DNA of 64,000 nt, taken from the NCBI GenBank assembly GCA_015680685.1, contig MNCI01001941.1, positions 645,594 through 709,593 of the forward strand. The letters are read 5' to 3'. The notes under the pieces are model-generated. The model ran no database searches and was not told where the DNA came from. It saw only the letters and a program-made list of their open reading frames with translations. Source of the stretch: Gnetum montanum (lineage: Eukaryota; Streptophyta; Gnetopsida; Gnetales; Gnetaceae). Below are positions 1 to 10,470 of the stretch, one piece after another; the first letter of the stretch is position 1; the number at the start of each line of letters is the position of its first letter. The position numbers and the translations under genes were made by a program.

Positions 1-1581
1 CTGCCCTTACTTTAGATATGACCAGCTTCCCCTTTGTGGAAATGAGGTTTGATTGAATTGTTGTGACATCTTGAGGGATGTCAAATAGGGACGGCATTAC
101 TTGTCCTATTTGAAGTAATCAATCAAGCGCATCCTCATGTTTCGCAGGAGTCATTGAGGTTCTAGCCAGAGTTTGAGCATCCCATGCTCTTGAGAGATCT
201 ACTAGTGGCACAACAGGCACATTGAAGGATTCTTTGATGTGATTTGTGACCACTTCTGCAGCTCCCGTGACATTTTGGTGTTTCATAACCACCACGATGG
301 CCCCTTCACCAGTCTCTAACTACACCTAGAAAGATGCCACATTTCCTGAGATCTTTTGTTGACATCTACTTTTCCCTCATCCTGTTTGAATAGATACTTC
401 CCCCTTTGTATGATCCAATGAAATAGTAGGCTACCTGGCATCATCGATAACAAAGAAGAGGTTTTTTTCATCATGACTTCCCCAACTGACAGTCTTAGCG
501 ATGGTCCTCAAATAGCTCATTGACGGTCTGTAGTCTTGCCGTGGTGGTGGTTGATCCTGGCCTGTGCTAGGTCCTACTTCTTGTTGTTGGCTGGGACTTG
601 TGGCTAGAGGTTGACTAAGTTCAACCACCTATTCTTCTTCTTGTTCTGGTCCCAGCTCTTTGCTAGTGCTTTTTCTTGGAGCTAGCACCTTTAGCAATTC
701 TACATATGAAGCATTCTGGGCTTTCCAGAGGACATCATTTTTGTATCCTCGGATACTAGCATGTTGGCAAAGCTTTTTGATGAGACAAGGAAAAGGCAAC
801 ACCATCTTCCCTATCTTTTGCTCTTCGAACTACCTCAAGATCTTTGTCAAATATAGATGGGATAGGTTAGCGTTACCTTTTCCATCAACACTACATAGCC
901 TCGAGCTACATATGTCAATATCCTTTTTAATCCCTTTGTGGGGAAGAGGTTATATGTTCCAATTTTGAAGTAAACTCTCTCTTCCGTTGTCAATTCACCA
1001 AATGCTTTGTCTCTACCATAAGCCTTCTCTAACCAATCCTTTCACACATCAGGGTCTGAATTGGTAGATAACCGGGCAACCTAGGGCCTTGTATTCAAAA
1101 CGTTTAACACTTCCAAAATTGCCTGCATAGAGAAGTCAACTATCACACCACAAATATTAATAATGGTTCCTTGCTCCCTATTATGCCAAAACTGGTATGT
1201 TTCTCCTAGGTACCAAGCACCACTTTCAGAGAGGATAGGCCAAAAGGGAGATCCTTTGAGGTGATCCCTAACAACCTCAGGAGCGAACTCTACAAAAGAT
1301 TTGAAGTTCAACTCCACAATCACCACAGTGAATGTGGACTTCTCATGGATAGCTTGAACACATTCTTGGGGCAATGTGAGTTGTTGTCCTGGTTCAATCG
1401 TTGCAGTAGCTCCTCCTTCTGCTTGCCCAGATCGTCTGGTAGGAGGTTTGTCTTGATGAATACTAAATTATTGCTCCTCCTGTTCTACATATTGTCTGGC
1501 AGAGCCTTGTCTTCCACCTCTCTGAGATTGTTTCTTTCCATCGTGAATAGGACCCTCCTGCTATGCACGTTTTGGGGCCAT
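1..1581 (-). pseudogene. Broken gag-like / plant-transposon-type ORF (element G)
   Basis: The frame probably opens at 1581 with MAPKRA, a start often seen in plant gypsy gag-like ORFs, and runs left off the window edge. It is broken by several stops and frameshifts. The best stretch (1081-1374, minus) encodes FAPEVVRDHLKG followed by GTIINICGVIVDFS and then LEVLNVLNTRP. This layout resembles the plant-specific 'putative plant transposon protein' domain found next to Athila-type gag genes, which has a short RGV-x-V-x-FSPExINxVL-like motif. Further left comes KDWLEKAYGRDKAFGELTTEER and then a Gln/Pro/Ser-rich tail (431-628). I recognise the domain from memory only and cannot name the element. 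It is a decayed mobile-element ORF, not a host gene. Confidence 0.45.
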
Positions 1582-2049
1582 CTGCAATCACATGGATCAA
1601 CCGTTAGTAAGGTTTTTTTTGAAGTCAAGTTATACCTTACTACGAGCCTTTCTTAATGATCTTATGTTATAACATGTGACCGTGCCTGAAAGTTTGTGAT
1701 AATGAGTCCTAGGACTTAGGTGATTTCCATTTTTAATTTCCTGGTATGCCTAAGGATTATATGATTTTTAGGCACAATTATTCTAAGTGTTATAGTTAAT
1801 TACACTAATTGATGTCCTTTGGGCGATGGTAAATTTCAAAAAAGTTAGGCACTTTTCGGCAAGTGTCTCATCCCCACGACTAAACTGAACACTTTGGGTT
1901 CAAGCAGGTTCAAACAGAATAAAGATCAGAGTACCAGTGAGTGAAATAGAGTGAGAAAAGCAAGGGTCACTTAAGCATAAGTCACAGAGAAAAAATACAA
2001 AAACTCCCCCCATGTGAATGAAAAAATGATGCTAAGTGTTGTGGGGGGG
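1582..2049. other. Non-coding stretch between element G and the E remnant
   Basis: Probably the leader or LTR-side sequence of element G, upstream of its minus-strand start at 1581. No convincing ORF, RNA gene or primer site was found. It ends in a C run near 2005-2012 and a G run near 2041-2048, just before the palindrome cluster. Confidence 0.3.
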
Positions 2050-2155
2050 ATGACCTCTTTACAGGTGATAGGGACACGAGATTGCGTACGATACATCACG
2101 TACGCGATATTGCATCCCACGTGATATTTCGTACGTGATATCTCGTCCTTAGTGA
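2050..2155. repeat. Cluster of GATATC/CGTACG palindromes, LTR-end remnant
   Basis: About 100 bases packed with short self-complementary words (CGTACG, GATATC, CACGTGATAT, GCGATATTGC). The same kind of cluster lies just before the end of LTRs at 6150-6236, 47865-47955 and 57065-57140, and mirrored at 59935-60015. The segment reading gacacgag...ctcgtcc aligns loosely with gacacgat...acgtccc of the LTR at 5417-6236. I therefore read it as the truncated end of the left (3') LTR of element E. No full LTR can be traced to its left because the gag-like ORF of G occupies that space. Confidence 0.5.
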
Positions 2156-3548
2156 TGTGAGACACCATGAAAATACCTACTTTTTAAAATGATTTTCTTG
2201 AAAGTAACGTTGGAAATTGAGGACATTGACAATGATCAAGATGTTCTAGGGCAATTTCATTAATTTAAAAGAAACCATTAATGATAACGGTGTGGATTTT
2301 ACCAATAAAACCTTAGGTGGTAAGAAAAAGGTTATATGATGGTACATAGGAACGTTGAAATTCAGAGGGGTAATAGTAGGGAAAGAATGTTATGAAAATT
2401 ATGTTGAAGGTAAGAGATGGTGTGTGTGAGCTAGAGAATCATTTAAGATTACAAGAGACTACACAAGTGGGTCCTCCCCAAAGCAGGTTCTAACCTATAA
2501 TGCCCTTGTGTAACCATACTTAAAGTGTCCATGGGCACTAGAAGGGTTAAATGTAATCCACACTAACTCCACAAAACACACACATGTAAATATCACCAAA
2601 ATGAGATGAAAATTCTATGCTACATGAAACACAAGCTACAATTACATGAACAGTGAGATGAGATAAACTATCGAAAGGGATCGTAGAGATTGGGACATGA
2701 GGTAACTGACCTAGGACACAATGAATCCTATGTGTAAAGCATGATTAAGGTGTCATTAACCCATCATTCCAAGATTAGGACCAAGTCCATCCTTCTAATC
2801 ATTGACATCACATTGTTTCATCCCATGATGAAAAACTATGAGAGGACCATAACAACAAGGCGTACGATCACTTGGCGTTATGTACAAGGGAGGAGTAACT
2901 TTTTGTTTTTGGGCACTTTGTTTTTCTCTCTTTTTTTTCTCTTTTTGCTTTTTTTTTCTTTTTGAAAACTGAAGCCAGAGAAGTCACCAACCTTCAAGCA
3001 TGGGTGCATGTCTTTTCTAGTGGGACCCCCTAGAACAGCTTTGGATTTTTGAGTGTCCTTTTGATTACTCTTACTTCCATTTTTCATTAGATCTACAAGG
3101 ATCTTAGTATAGCCACGTTCCATGATAACTCCCACAACCGACACCAAAGAGAATCTGCAAGTCCCCTTGATGTCACACCCTAATCATTCCCTCTTGTTCC
3201 ATCCTTCTTCATTCTGGGTACAATGAACACAAAATTAATTTTAAGTTTGAAGAATGCCAAGAATATCACTATACCCTCGAATAGAACCTCTTTATTTGCA
3301 GAATGGATGAGTGGGTGTAATGGACTCACTGTCCAAATAATTGATCACGCATGACTTAATAACATAGAACACACCTTAACCAACAATCCACATGAGTGTT
3401 TTATTCATAGATGAGATTACTTACAAAATGTAAAAAGACAAAAACACAAATAGATAAAAAGATAAAACAAAAAGTTGAAAAATGAAAAAATGGAAAACAA
3501 AAAGTTGTAAAATTAAAGAAAATAAAAAGTATTTATTAATCCTACGTG
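2156..3548 (-). other. Non-coding 3' region of element E
   Basis: No ORF is supported. The segment corresponds to the non-coding stretch between integrase and 3' LTR in element B (47977-49789): both contain a caagtgggtcctcc phrase, a catg-rich middle, and an oligo-T or oligo-A stretch at the gene-side end. A pyrimidine-rich run (TTTTTCTCTC... at 2921-2963) and an A-rich run (3430-3530) are the only compositional features. Short frames here (2741-2965 plus, 2878-3147 minus) are low-complexity shadows. Confidence 0.5.
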
Positions 3549-3879
3549 TTATTGAAATGGGGGATATCCCCCATAACTAAACAGTTGAGTATGGACAGGA
3601 TTAATAAATGGAAGATGAGGATCCTTGCATGTTGGAAGTATTGGAACTTGGTCATACTTACCCCAGCAGGGTTCACACACTTGATTGTAGTAAGCATAGT
3701 GGGGCAATTTATATGATGTAGTTCCTAGATAATGAATTGAGCCACCATGATATTTGGAACCCTTAGATGGTATGCAATGATTAGGTTTTCGTTCTCTATG
3801 GTTGTGTTCATTGGGCCAAATTGTTATTGGAGTGTGAGTTGGTGGCCCTGATGAAGTTACATGAGGTGCTGGGTTCAAA
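3549..3879 (-). pseudogene. Decayed proline-rich gag tail / junction with 3' region of element E
   Basis: A 109-codon minus-strand frame with many Pro, His and Tyr residues (YNQVCEPCWGKYDQVP, then FSYGGYPPFQ). It lies between the proline-rich gag tail and sequence matching the area just after integrase in element B (the gggggata...ccccataact phrase at 3559-3575 compared with ggggga near 49998). It probably spans the internal-deletion junction that removed pol. No separate function is suggested. Confidence 0.35.
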
Positions 3880-5099
3880 GGTAAGGGTGCACCACAGTGT
3901 GGAACTTGTGCTAGGTTGGAAGATGCAATGGCCTCGGAATTGTATTTTCCCTTCTTACGATCATGTTTAAAGAAAGGATGCTTGTGATGTTAAGGAGGCT
4001 TTTCACTGCTATTAGTAGCAGTAGCACAAGTTTCATTCATGGGTTGTTGCAGTGGTTCAAACACCTTAGGAACAGTTGGTGGCACTGTGGAAGGAGGGAA
4101 AGGATGAGAATGTTGAAAGTTAGGAGAAGTATAAGGTGCACAAGGTGGTGGTTGTGTTGGAGGTATGGGCTGATAGTATTGTGGAGAATAGTATTGGGTT
4201 GAGATAAAGTGTGTTGGCCCAGTTGGGGAAACAAGATGTTGAACCAGATAAGCATTTGGATCTGGATGATATGAAGGGTGTCTCTAGTCTAAGGGTGGTC
4301 TCCTCCATGACTGGGATTGTTGCCACTGTGATCAAACACAATATCTCTATACAAACTCTGGATGTGACGTGTTTTCCCAATGCTCATGTAAATGTAACAA
4401 GATTGGGCATTGCCCTTTGGGGTGATCGTACAGGCATATGTTACATTCATATGTATGATTGGCAGTTGAGTGCTTATTCCCTTCGTTCTTTTTCTCTGAA
4501 AGTCTAATGTTTTTTCCTGCTTCTTGGGTTGTCAAAACTCTATCCCCAATGTTGTTGATAAATTATCCACACCTTTGATATGTCCATTCCAACATCTTAT
4601 TGATATTTTCCTCGGCTTCTTCTAATGTTTGTTGTATTGGAAAAGATGATGTTTCCACCTTGAGATTGGTCGATTTCTCCTTTTTATGATCATGGACCTT
4701 TGTTAAGTTGAAATTTTGGTCTTGTTGATGTTTTTCAACACTCTCCCATCTAGCCAATTTTCCTTCTTCTTTTGCTACCCACTTAATAAGCTCTTGGACT
4801 TGATGGGTTTGTAGTTCNGACCAGCGTCGTATCGAATTTGGTTTTAACGATCTATACCATACTTTTGGTTGGTCAACGAGTGTCATAGGAAAGAGCTTAA
4901 GTTTTTGCCACCTGTTATCAATGTTATTCCATGTGTAGGCATCATAGAAGGCTTGTAAATGTTGATATGGATCTAAGTCATAGCCTCCTGAAAAATGGAA
5001 AAAGTTGTTTAAATAGAGCCTAGGTAGAAGGCTCTCTGTAAGATGCCTATGTGAGATTCGAATAGCCTCTTGTATTTTCGTTAGGCTTGTAGTGGCCAT
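3880..5099 (-). pseudogene. gag: Gag polyprotein of element E
   Basis: The frame opens at 5099 (MATTSLTKIQEAIRISHRH) and gives a retrotransposon gag capsid domain: GGYDLDPYQHLQAFYDAY, then WQKLKLFPMTLVDQPKVWY, the usual 'capsid fold with aromatic WY' block. A single in-frame TAA at 4563-4565 interrupts it. The same frame then continues to the zinc-knuckle-like ECNICLYDHPKGQCPI (C-x2-C-x3-H-x4-C) near 4415-4460 and stops at about 4347. A frameshift leads into a proline-rich tail (YYSPQYYQPIPPTQPPP, about 3990-4300), which is typical of this group. One unresolved base (N at 4818) falls in a Trp-x-Glu codon. The gag of C (63.4-63.8 kb) opens with nearly the same AIRISHRH motif. Non-functional, but the best-preserved gag in the window. 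Confidence 0.8.
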
Positions 5100-5395
5100 T
5101 GGGGATTCATTGTCATCATGTAAGTTATGCTTTCATGTTTTAGGATGACGTTGTTTTTGTTCATGTTTATAAGAAACTCCCACTTCAGGTTGTATACTCC
5201 AATCTTCATCATCATATAGTTCGTTGGTTCTCCAATAAACTTCCTCACTAAGTGTGGCATTATCATGTTATTGTAGTAGAGGCATTGTTGTGTGTGAATT
5301 TATGTGACTTTTAATAATTACTTCTTTCTAATATATATATCGTTAAGTCCTATACAATGACCTTGTATGATATAACTAATCTAGATAACTAGCAT

Positions 5396-5416
5396 CATCC
5401 CCGACAACGATGCCTA
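5396..5416 (-). other. Primer binding site of element E
   Basis: On the minus strand, right after the LTR ends in ...CACTCATCA, the sequence reads taggcatcgttgtcgggga. This matches the Tat/Athila-type primer site tggcgccgttgccgggga apart from C-to-T and G-to-A changes. It fixes the element's orientation and the LTR end. Confidence 0.75.
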
Positions 5417-6236
5417 TGATGAGTGGCGAGGTACCCCTACACTCAACCATACGAATACGAGCATTCTCACGCACGATCTAGTCGAACTCTATAGACGGAC
5501 TAGTTGTGGCACCCATACAATTATCCTTAGGTCACAGTTCGATGTCTTCCCACCTGGACTAGTATTATATTTGCCACGTCTAGTTTAGTCCAGAGTGAGG
5601 TGTATGATGTGTTCCTAATCTAACGCTACTCTTAAAGGTAGTGGAAAATAATATTAAATTAACTAAACTAATCTAGGGGAGGAAAGCGTAAGAGAATCTA
5701 ATCAAGCCTAAGTGTGATGAGCATCCATTCCTTGATCATTCATACACATCTTGGACCTTGTGCATGACTACCATTGGGATTACCAAGCGCAGATCCTAGG
5801 TACACCATTGGGTTACCAAGTAGTCACACTTAAATGCTCGTAATTAAGTCGTACTCATTCTATGTTACTAGGAGATAAGGGTAAGAGAGATTAAATAAGA
5901 AAGAAATAAATAAATAAAAGTGAATGCTACAATGATGAAGTAATCTCGATCTTTATTTCCAGTCATGTGTGTGTCCAAGTACGTCACACTTGAATAAAGG
6001 ATGTCGTACAATTACATTCGCCACACTGCGGGCATACACGGGAAAATAATCTATCTTTGGAAGGATCAAACTGCTAGAGCTTCACTACAATCTAACCTAT
6101 TCATGTCAAACAAGGGAGAGTCGCTTCTTATTTATAGACATTGCGGTGGACTGTGATATCGTGTATGCGATATTGTAGGGGAAGACACGATATCACGTAT
6201 GCGATATCGTGGCCCATGCGATATCACGTCCCATCA
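5417..6236 (-). repeat. 5' LTR of gypsy element E (820 bp)
   Basis: On the minus strand it begins TGATGGGACGTGATATCG and ends GCCACTCATCA, directly followed by the primer site. It carries the terminal cluster of GATATC palindromes (6150-6236) and, at the other end, the phrase gaggtacccctacactcaaccata, shared with LTRs at 47115, 56313 and (inverted) 60745. E's LTR is thus a divergent member of the same LTR group as A and B. Its right edge is the junction with the element I reading frame. Confidence 0.8.
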
Positions 6237-7070
6237 ATAGGTTTTATCGACATTTCATCAAAGATTATTTTACTTTAGTAGCTCCCTTTACTCACCTTTT
6301 GTAGGAAAATCATGTATTTAAGATTGATGAAAAATGCAGAGAATCTTTTCTCAAATTAAAGATGCTACTCACAATAGCACCTATTCTGAGAATTCTCGAT
6401 GAAGAATTACCATTTCAAGTATTCACGAATGCTTGTGGGATAGGAATGGATTCAATTCTTTCATAAGAAGATAAAGTGGTATGCTATGAATCTTGTAAAT
6501 TATAAGGAGCTAAGGTAAATTACTTAAGCCATGATTTAGAGTTACTAGCAATTGTTGATGCTTTGAAAATTTGGAGACATTATCTTTGTGGAAAAAGACT
6601 TGTACTAAAAATAGATCATAAAATTTTAGAATATTTGTAGTGATAGAATATTTTTAATACTCATTAATGACTATGGGTAGAATTATTTGCTGAACATGAT
6701 TTTGAAATCAAATATATTCTTAGTAAACAAACTATGGTAGCTGATGCTATTAGTTGAATGTGAAACTTGATGGTAGGTGTGGTAATGCCCCTTTGAAATA
6801 TAAATGGACCCTTTGAAATTTCTAAAAGAATTGGTTAAGTAGCATATCAGTTAAACCTTCCACTAACTTTAAGAATTCACCTATTTTTCCATGTAAGTTA
6901 GATAAAAAAAATTTCATGAAAATGATGTGCCATATGTGCTAGATTGGAATACTTTGCCACTACAATCCAATGCTAGCCTTGAAGTTAAACCCATTATAAT
7001 TAAGAACCATTGAACCAAGAAATTACAAAATAAAACTATAAGTGAAGTACTTGTTTAATGGTCAAATTGT
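6237..7070 (+). pseudogene. pol: Pol remnant of chromovirus I: RT end, RNase H, integrase tail, chromodomain
   Basis: From the first base after E the frame reads GFYRHFIKDY...LVAPFTHL, the RT/RNase H connection of gypsy elements. RNase H follows: LPFQVFTNACGIGMDSIL, then [20 protein letters not shown], then FEIKYILSKQTMVADAIS. Near 6780 it jumps to the integrase C-terminal block (GPFEISKRIG, VAYQLNLP, IHLFFHVS) and then KPIIIKNH...KKLQNKTISEVLV, a chromodomain-like tail (about 6990-7065). The integrase zinc finger and catalytic core are missing, so an internal deletion joined RNase H to the tail. Several stops are present. The tail places it among the chromoviruses (Del/Tekay-like). The 5' half is absent; it should lie beyond the inserted element E. 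Confidence 0.8.
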
Positions 7071-7328
7071 AATTAGTAAACTTGGGAAAACAAGTTTATT
7101 CTTAATACTTACCCCCAACTTTTTTCTCATCATAATATTGAATGATAATTTGTATTTATTATTGATGTAATAAATTATATTTTATAATTTATAGTATTTT
7201 GTTTGTATATATGGTAATGAGGATAATAAATAATTTAAAGCTAATGAGCATAATGAAAAAGTAGTAGTTGAGTAACTGGATATAGAGGAAGCACTTGAGG
7301 ATGAGCTAGATGCTTAAGGGGGGTAGAT
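7071..7328 (+). other. 3' untranslated part and polypurine tract of chromovirus I
   Basis: AT-rich sequence with no frame, ending in the purine tract aaggggggtaga (7316-7327) directly before the 3' LTR. An acidic run (GAGGAAGCACTTGAGGATGAGC, split across 7287-7310) is typical of the end of such polyproteins. Confidence 0.6.
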
Positions 7329-7835
7329 TATAACATCCTGTTCCTTGCTAAGGGTGGAAAAAATTGTAAAAATGTAATTAACCTTCAAATCAAGGGATGC
7401 CTCATTATGAGAAGCTACAATTATTCATGTATCCCTTGGGAATGGGTTTGACCTATGCCATTTAAGGCTAGGTTTAAAGGTCATGCAGGCATGGAGTTGT
7501 AGAGCCTAGAAAGGCAAGTGATGAGAGCTAGGTGAAGTAGGATAAGAAGGGATTGATCACCCCTTTAGATAGATAGCCTAACCATGGTGGGAGTTCTAGA
7601 TTACCTCTAAGGCTTAAGTGGCATGGGAAAATAACCCAGAGGCTATTACAATACACTTATTCTTATTAATAATTTTTTTCCTCTTTTCTTTCCTATTCTA
7701 TGTACCAGTTATTTATTTACCAATTAATTTGATTATATATTATTTTATGATGTTTCCATTATATTATTTAAGAATATGGTGAATGTGATAAATAAACAAA
7801 CAAGTTTTTACAGCATCTGGGAATGAGATGTCACA
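7329..7835 (+). repeat. 3' LTR of chromovirus I (about 507 bp)
   Basis: It starts TATAACATCCTG, a likely TG-to-TA change of TGTAACATCC, right after the purine tract, and ends GAGATGTCACA. Start and end words fit Del/Tekay-type LTRs. The next bases (CATCA, 7836-7840) lead straight into the RNase H frame of copia D, so I inserted into D. The matching 5' LTR is not in the window. Confidence 0.65.
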
Positions 7836-7840
7836 CATCA

Positions 7841-8480
7841 GCTAGTTGACTCTTAGTTCCAATAAACTCTAGCCTTACATGACCACATTATGTATGTTCC
7901 CATATAAAGTGATAGTAATCTTAATGTGTTTAGTATGAAAATTTTGGATGGAAGTCTTTTTCATGTTGATTGTGCTCTTTTTATCACAGTAAATAGGAGT
8001 TGAGTCTACATTTAGTCCTAAATCTTTGAGAGTTTCTTTCATCTAAAGTGATTGAGCATAATAACTACCAGTAGAGATATATTTAGCTTCTACTATTGAG
8101 AGAGCTATAGATGTTTTCTTCCTGATTATCCAAGAGACAAGACTTCTTCCCAAGAAGAAATAGTTACCACTCATGCTAGACAATCATCAAAACAACCTAC
8201 CCAATTTGCATCACAATAATTGGTAAGATCAAGGAAGGAATCCTTTGGATATAAAAGGTCCTAGTTAGTAGTACCTCATAAGTAGTGAAAAATATGTTCA
8301 ATAGCTTGGTAATGATAATATTTTTGGGCTGGATAATATCTAGCACACAATCCTACACTTAAAGCTATATCTGGTCTCCTGGTAGTTAAATAAAGAAGAC
8401 TACTACTCATACCTCTATAAAGATTGGGATCAACTGGCTTACCTTGATCATCTTTAACAAGTTTAGAATTTGCATCCATA
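7841..8480 (-). pseudogene. pol: RNase H and RT tail of copia element D
   Basis: Minus-strand translation gives MDANSKLVKDDQGKPVDP then YRGMSSSLLYLTTRRPDI (8276-8479), the conserved step from RT into RNase H in Ty1/copia. Further left come SIALSIVEAKYISTGS, LWMKETLKDLGL, IYCDKKSTINM and finally EFIGTKSQLADV near 7841-7876. The frame shifts at least twice. The chain is cut after LADV by the LTR of element I, so the D terminus and 3' LTR are not present here. Confidence 0.85.
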
Positions 8481-9260
8481 GGAGTACCTTTAACTTTGAT
8501 GTCAAGTAAGACATATTTGAGTAGAATATATTTTACATATTTGATTTGACATATGAAGGTTTCATCAATTGTTTGTTAGATTTGAAACCCAAGAAAGTTC
8601 TTGAGTTCTCCCATCATGCTTACTTCAAATTTACACTACATGATATTAAAAAATTTCTTACAAAGAATTTCATAAGGGGCACAAAAAATAATATCATCAA
8701 CATAGATTTGAAGAATTAGAATATCTTTACCTTCTCTTTTAAGAAATAATGTAACATTAGATTTACCTCTTTCAAATTCATTTGATGTGAGGTGTTGAGA
8801 AAGCCTTTCATACCAAACTCTTGGAGCTTGTTTAAGATCATAGAGAGCTTTCTTGAGCTTGTCAACATGATTAGTCTTGTTGGAATAAAAAAATTCTTTA
8901 GGTTGTTCAATTTAAAATTCTTCTTGTATGGTTCCATTTAAGAAGGCACTTTTGAAATCCATTTGATAGAGCTTAATGTTATTAATGCTAGCATAGATAA
9001 GAAGAAGTTTAACAAATTCCAGCCTAGAAACAGGATAAAAAGTTTCATCAAAATCTTTTCCTTCTTGTTTTTTGTATCCTTTTGAAACCAATCTAGCCTT
9101 GTTTTTAATGATGTTTCCATTATCATTAGTCTTCTTCATAAAGATCAATTTTTTTCAATAATAGGTTTATTGGTGGGCCTAGGTGTTAATTCCCATACAT
9201 CATTTCTAGCAAATCAAATAAGTTCATCTTACATAGTAGAAATTCATCCTTCCTCTTTTT
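8481..9260 (-). pseudogene. pol: Reverse transcriptase of copia element D (SIRE-like)
   Basis: The N-terminal RT block reads NKARLVSKGYKKQEGKDFDE, PVSRLEFVKLLL, then LYQMDFKSAFLNG (8912-9148). The catalytic YVDDIIF is encoded at 8693-8704 and flanking codons, with both Asp kept. Between them the frame breaks (8716-8937 is a shifted piece). The residues match the SIRE/Maximus branch of Ty1/copia as I know it. No open frame is long enough for a working enzyme. Confidence 0.85.
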
Positions 9261-10470
9261 GGGTTTTGGGTTCCTTAAAGGTTTTCAGTTCAAGTTGGGA
9301 GAGATATGTGGAAAAGGCATGAATCTCTTTGATTTGGCTTCTAGTATGAACACCATCTTGAACTTCCTCAATGACATTGTTAAGAGAGTGATCTTTTCTA
9401 AGTCTGGGCATTTTTGGTAGAGTGGGGGATATCTCTTGATTATCATCATTTTCTTCTCTTTATGATCACTACTAGATTCTGAATTTTTTTCATCTTGCAC
9501 TAAAGCTGCACTGGATAATTTTTTAATGGAAATAGTTTCATCATTACGTTGAGGACAAGTAATGTCATAATCATCTATTTTGACATTTATGCTTTCCTCC
9601 ATCATATTTATTCTTTTTTTAAACACTCAGCATGCCCTAGTAATGAGAGAATATCCTAAGAAAATTCCTTCATCAATTTTTGCATCAAAATTTCTCAAGT
9701 TATCTTTATCATTCAGAATATAACATCTTGAACCAAAAACATGAAAATAGGCTACTGAAGGTTTTCTACTAGTCCATAATTCATAAGGATTTTTAGAAGT
9801 AAATATTCTTAGCAAAACTTTTTTGGACATGTAATAAGAAGTGTTGATGGTATCCACCTAGAAGTGATGAGGAATACTTTGATCATTTAATATTGTTCTT
9901 CCCATCTCATTTAATATTTTGTTCTTCCATTCAACTACACAATTTTGTTGAGGAGTTCTTGTAGTAGATAATTGATGTATAATTCCATTCATTTGATAGA
10001 ACTATTCAAACTTTGCATTTTGAACTTACCTCCATTGTCACTTCTAATAAATTTAATATCATATCCTTTTTCTTTCTGGATCTGATTGCTAATTCTCAAA
10101 AAATGATCAAACACCTCATCTTTGTGATATAAAAAGGCAACCTAAGTAAAGTAAGAATAATAATCAATAATGGTGAAAAGATATCTTTTCTTTCCTAGGC
10201 TAAGAGTCTAAATTGGGCCAACAACATTCATATGAAGTAGATCTAAGGGACAAGTAGTAGAAATACTATTTTTCTTACTAAATATTACCCTTATTTGTTT
10301 CCCTTTTTGACAAGCTTCACAAGTATTTAGGTTGAAATATTTAAGCATAGGAAGACCATGGACAATTTCTTTTAATACCAAGGTCTGGAGAATTTCCTTA
10401 TTTATGTGGCCTAGTTTCCTATGTCAAAGATGTGTATCATCTACACAACTTATTAAACACTTGGATTTAA
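9261..10470 (-). pseudogene. pol: Integrase of copia element D
   Basis: From the N-terminal side (higher coordinates) the minus strand shows a GAG-pre-integrase zinc region (HRKLGHINKEIL ... CEACQKGK, about 10300-10425), the catalytic core with LDLLHMNVVGPI and FIRSDNGGKF (about 10020-10250), and the SIRE-type block TPYELW-like NPYELWTSRKPSVAYFHVFG then FDAKIDEGIFLGYS (9627-9857). A linker frame follows (9285-9626). Several stops and frameshifts interrupt it. The next gene part is RT, the order expected for Ty1/copia. Confidence 0.85.

Larger units (their letters stand above)
2050..6236 (-). mobile_element. Ty3/gypsy element E (Tat/Athila-like), internally deleted, minus strand
   Basis: Read on the minus strand, the order is 5' LTR (5417-6236), primer site (about 5396-5415), gag (about 3.9-5.1 kb), then a long non-coding 3' region down to a truncated LTR end near 2050-2155. 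Protease, RT, RNase H and integrase are absent, so gag is joined almost directly to 3' sequence. The 3' region shares phrases with that of element B (for example caagtgggtcctcc at about 2466 and again at about 48698), which places E in the same broad group as A, B and C. The right LTR end abuts the RT/RNase H frame of element I with nothing between, so E was inserted into I. The left boundary is uncertain. Confidence 0.7.

Noticed and set aside
2921-3147. Lys-rich minus-strand frame resembling a nuclear-localisation or histone-like tail
   Set aside because: It is caused by a T-rich simple-sequence run in the 3' region of element E.
4211-4507. 98-codon plus-strand frame
   Set aside because: It is opposite the gag zinc knuckle and proline-rich tail of element E; no features of its own.
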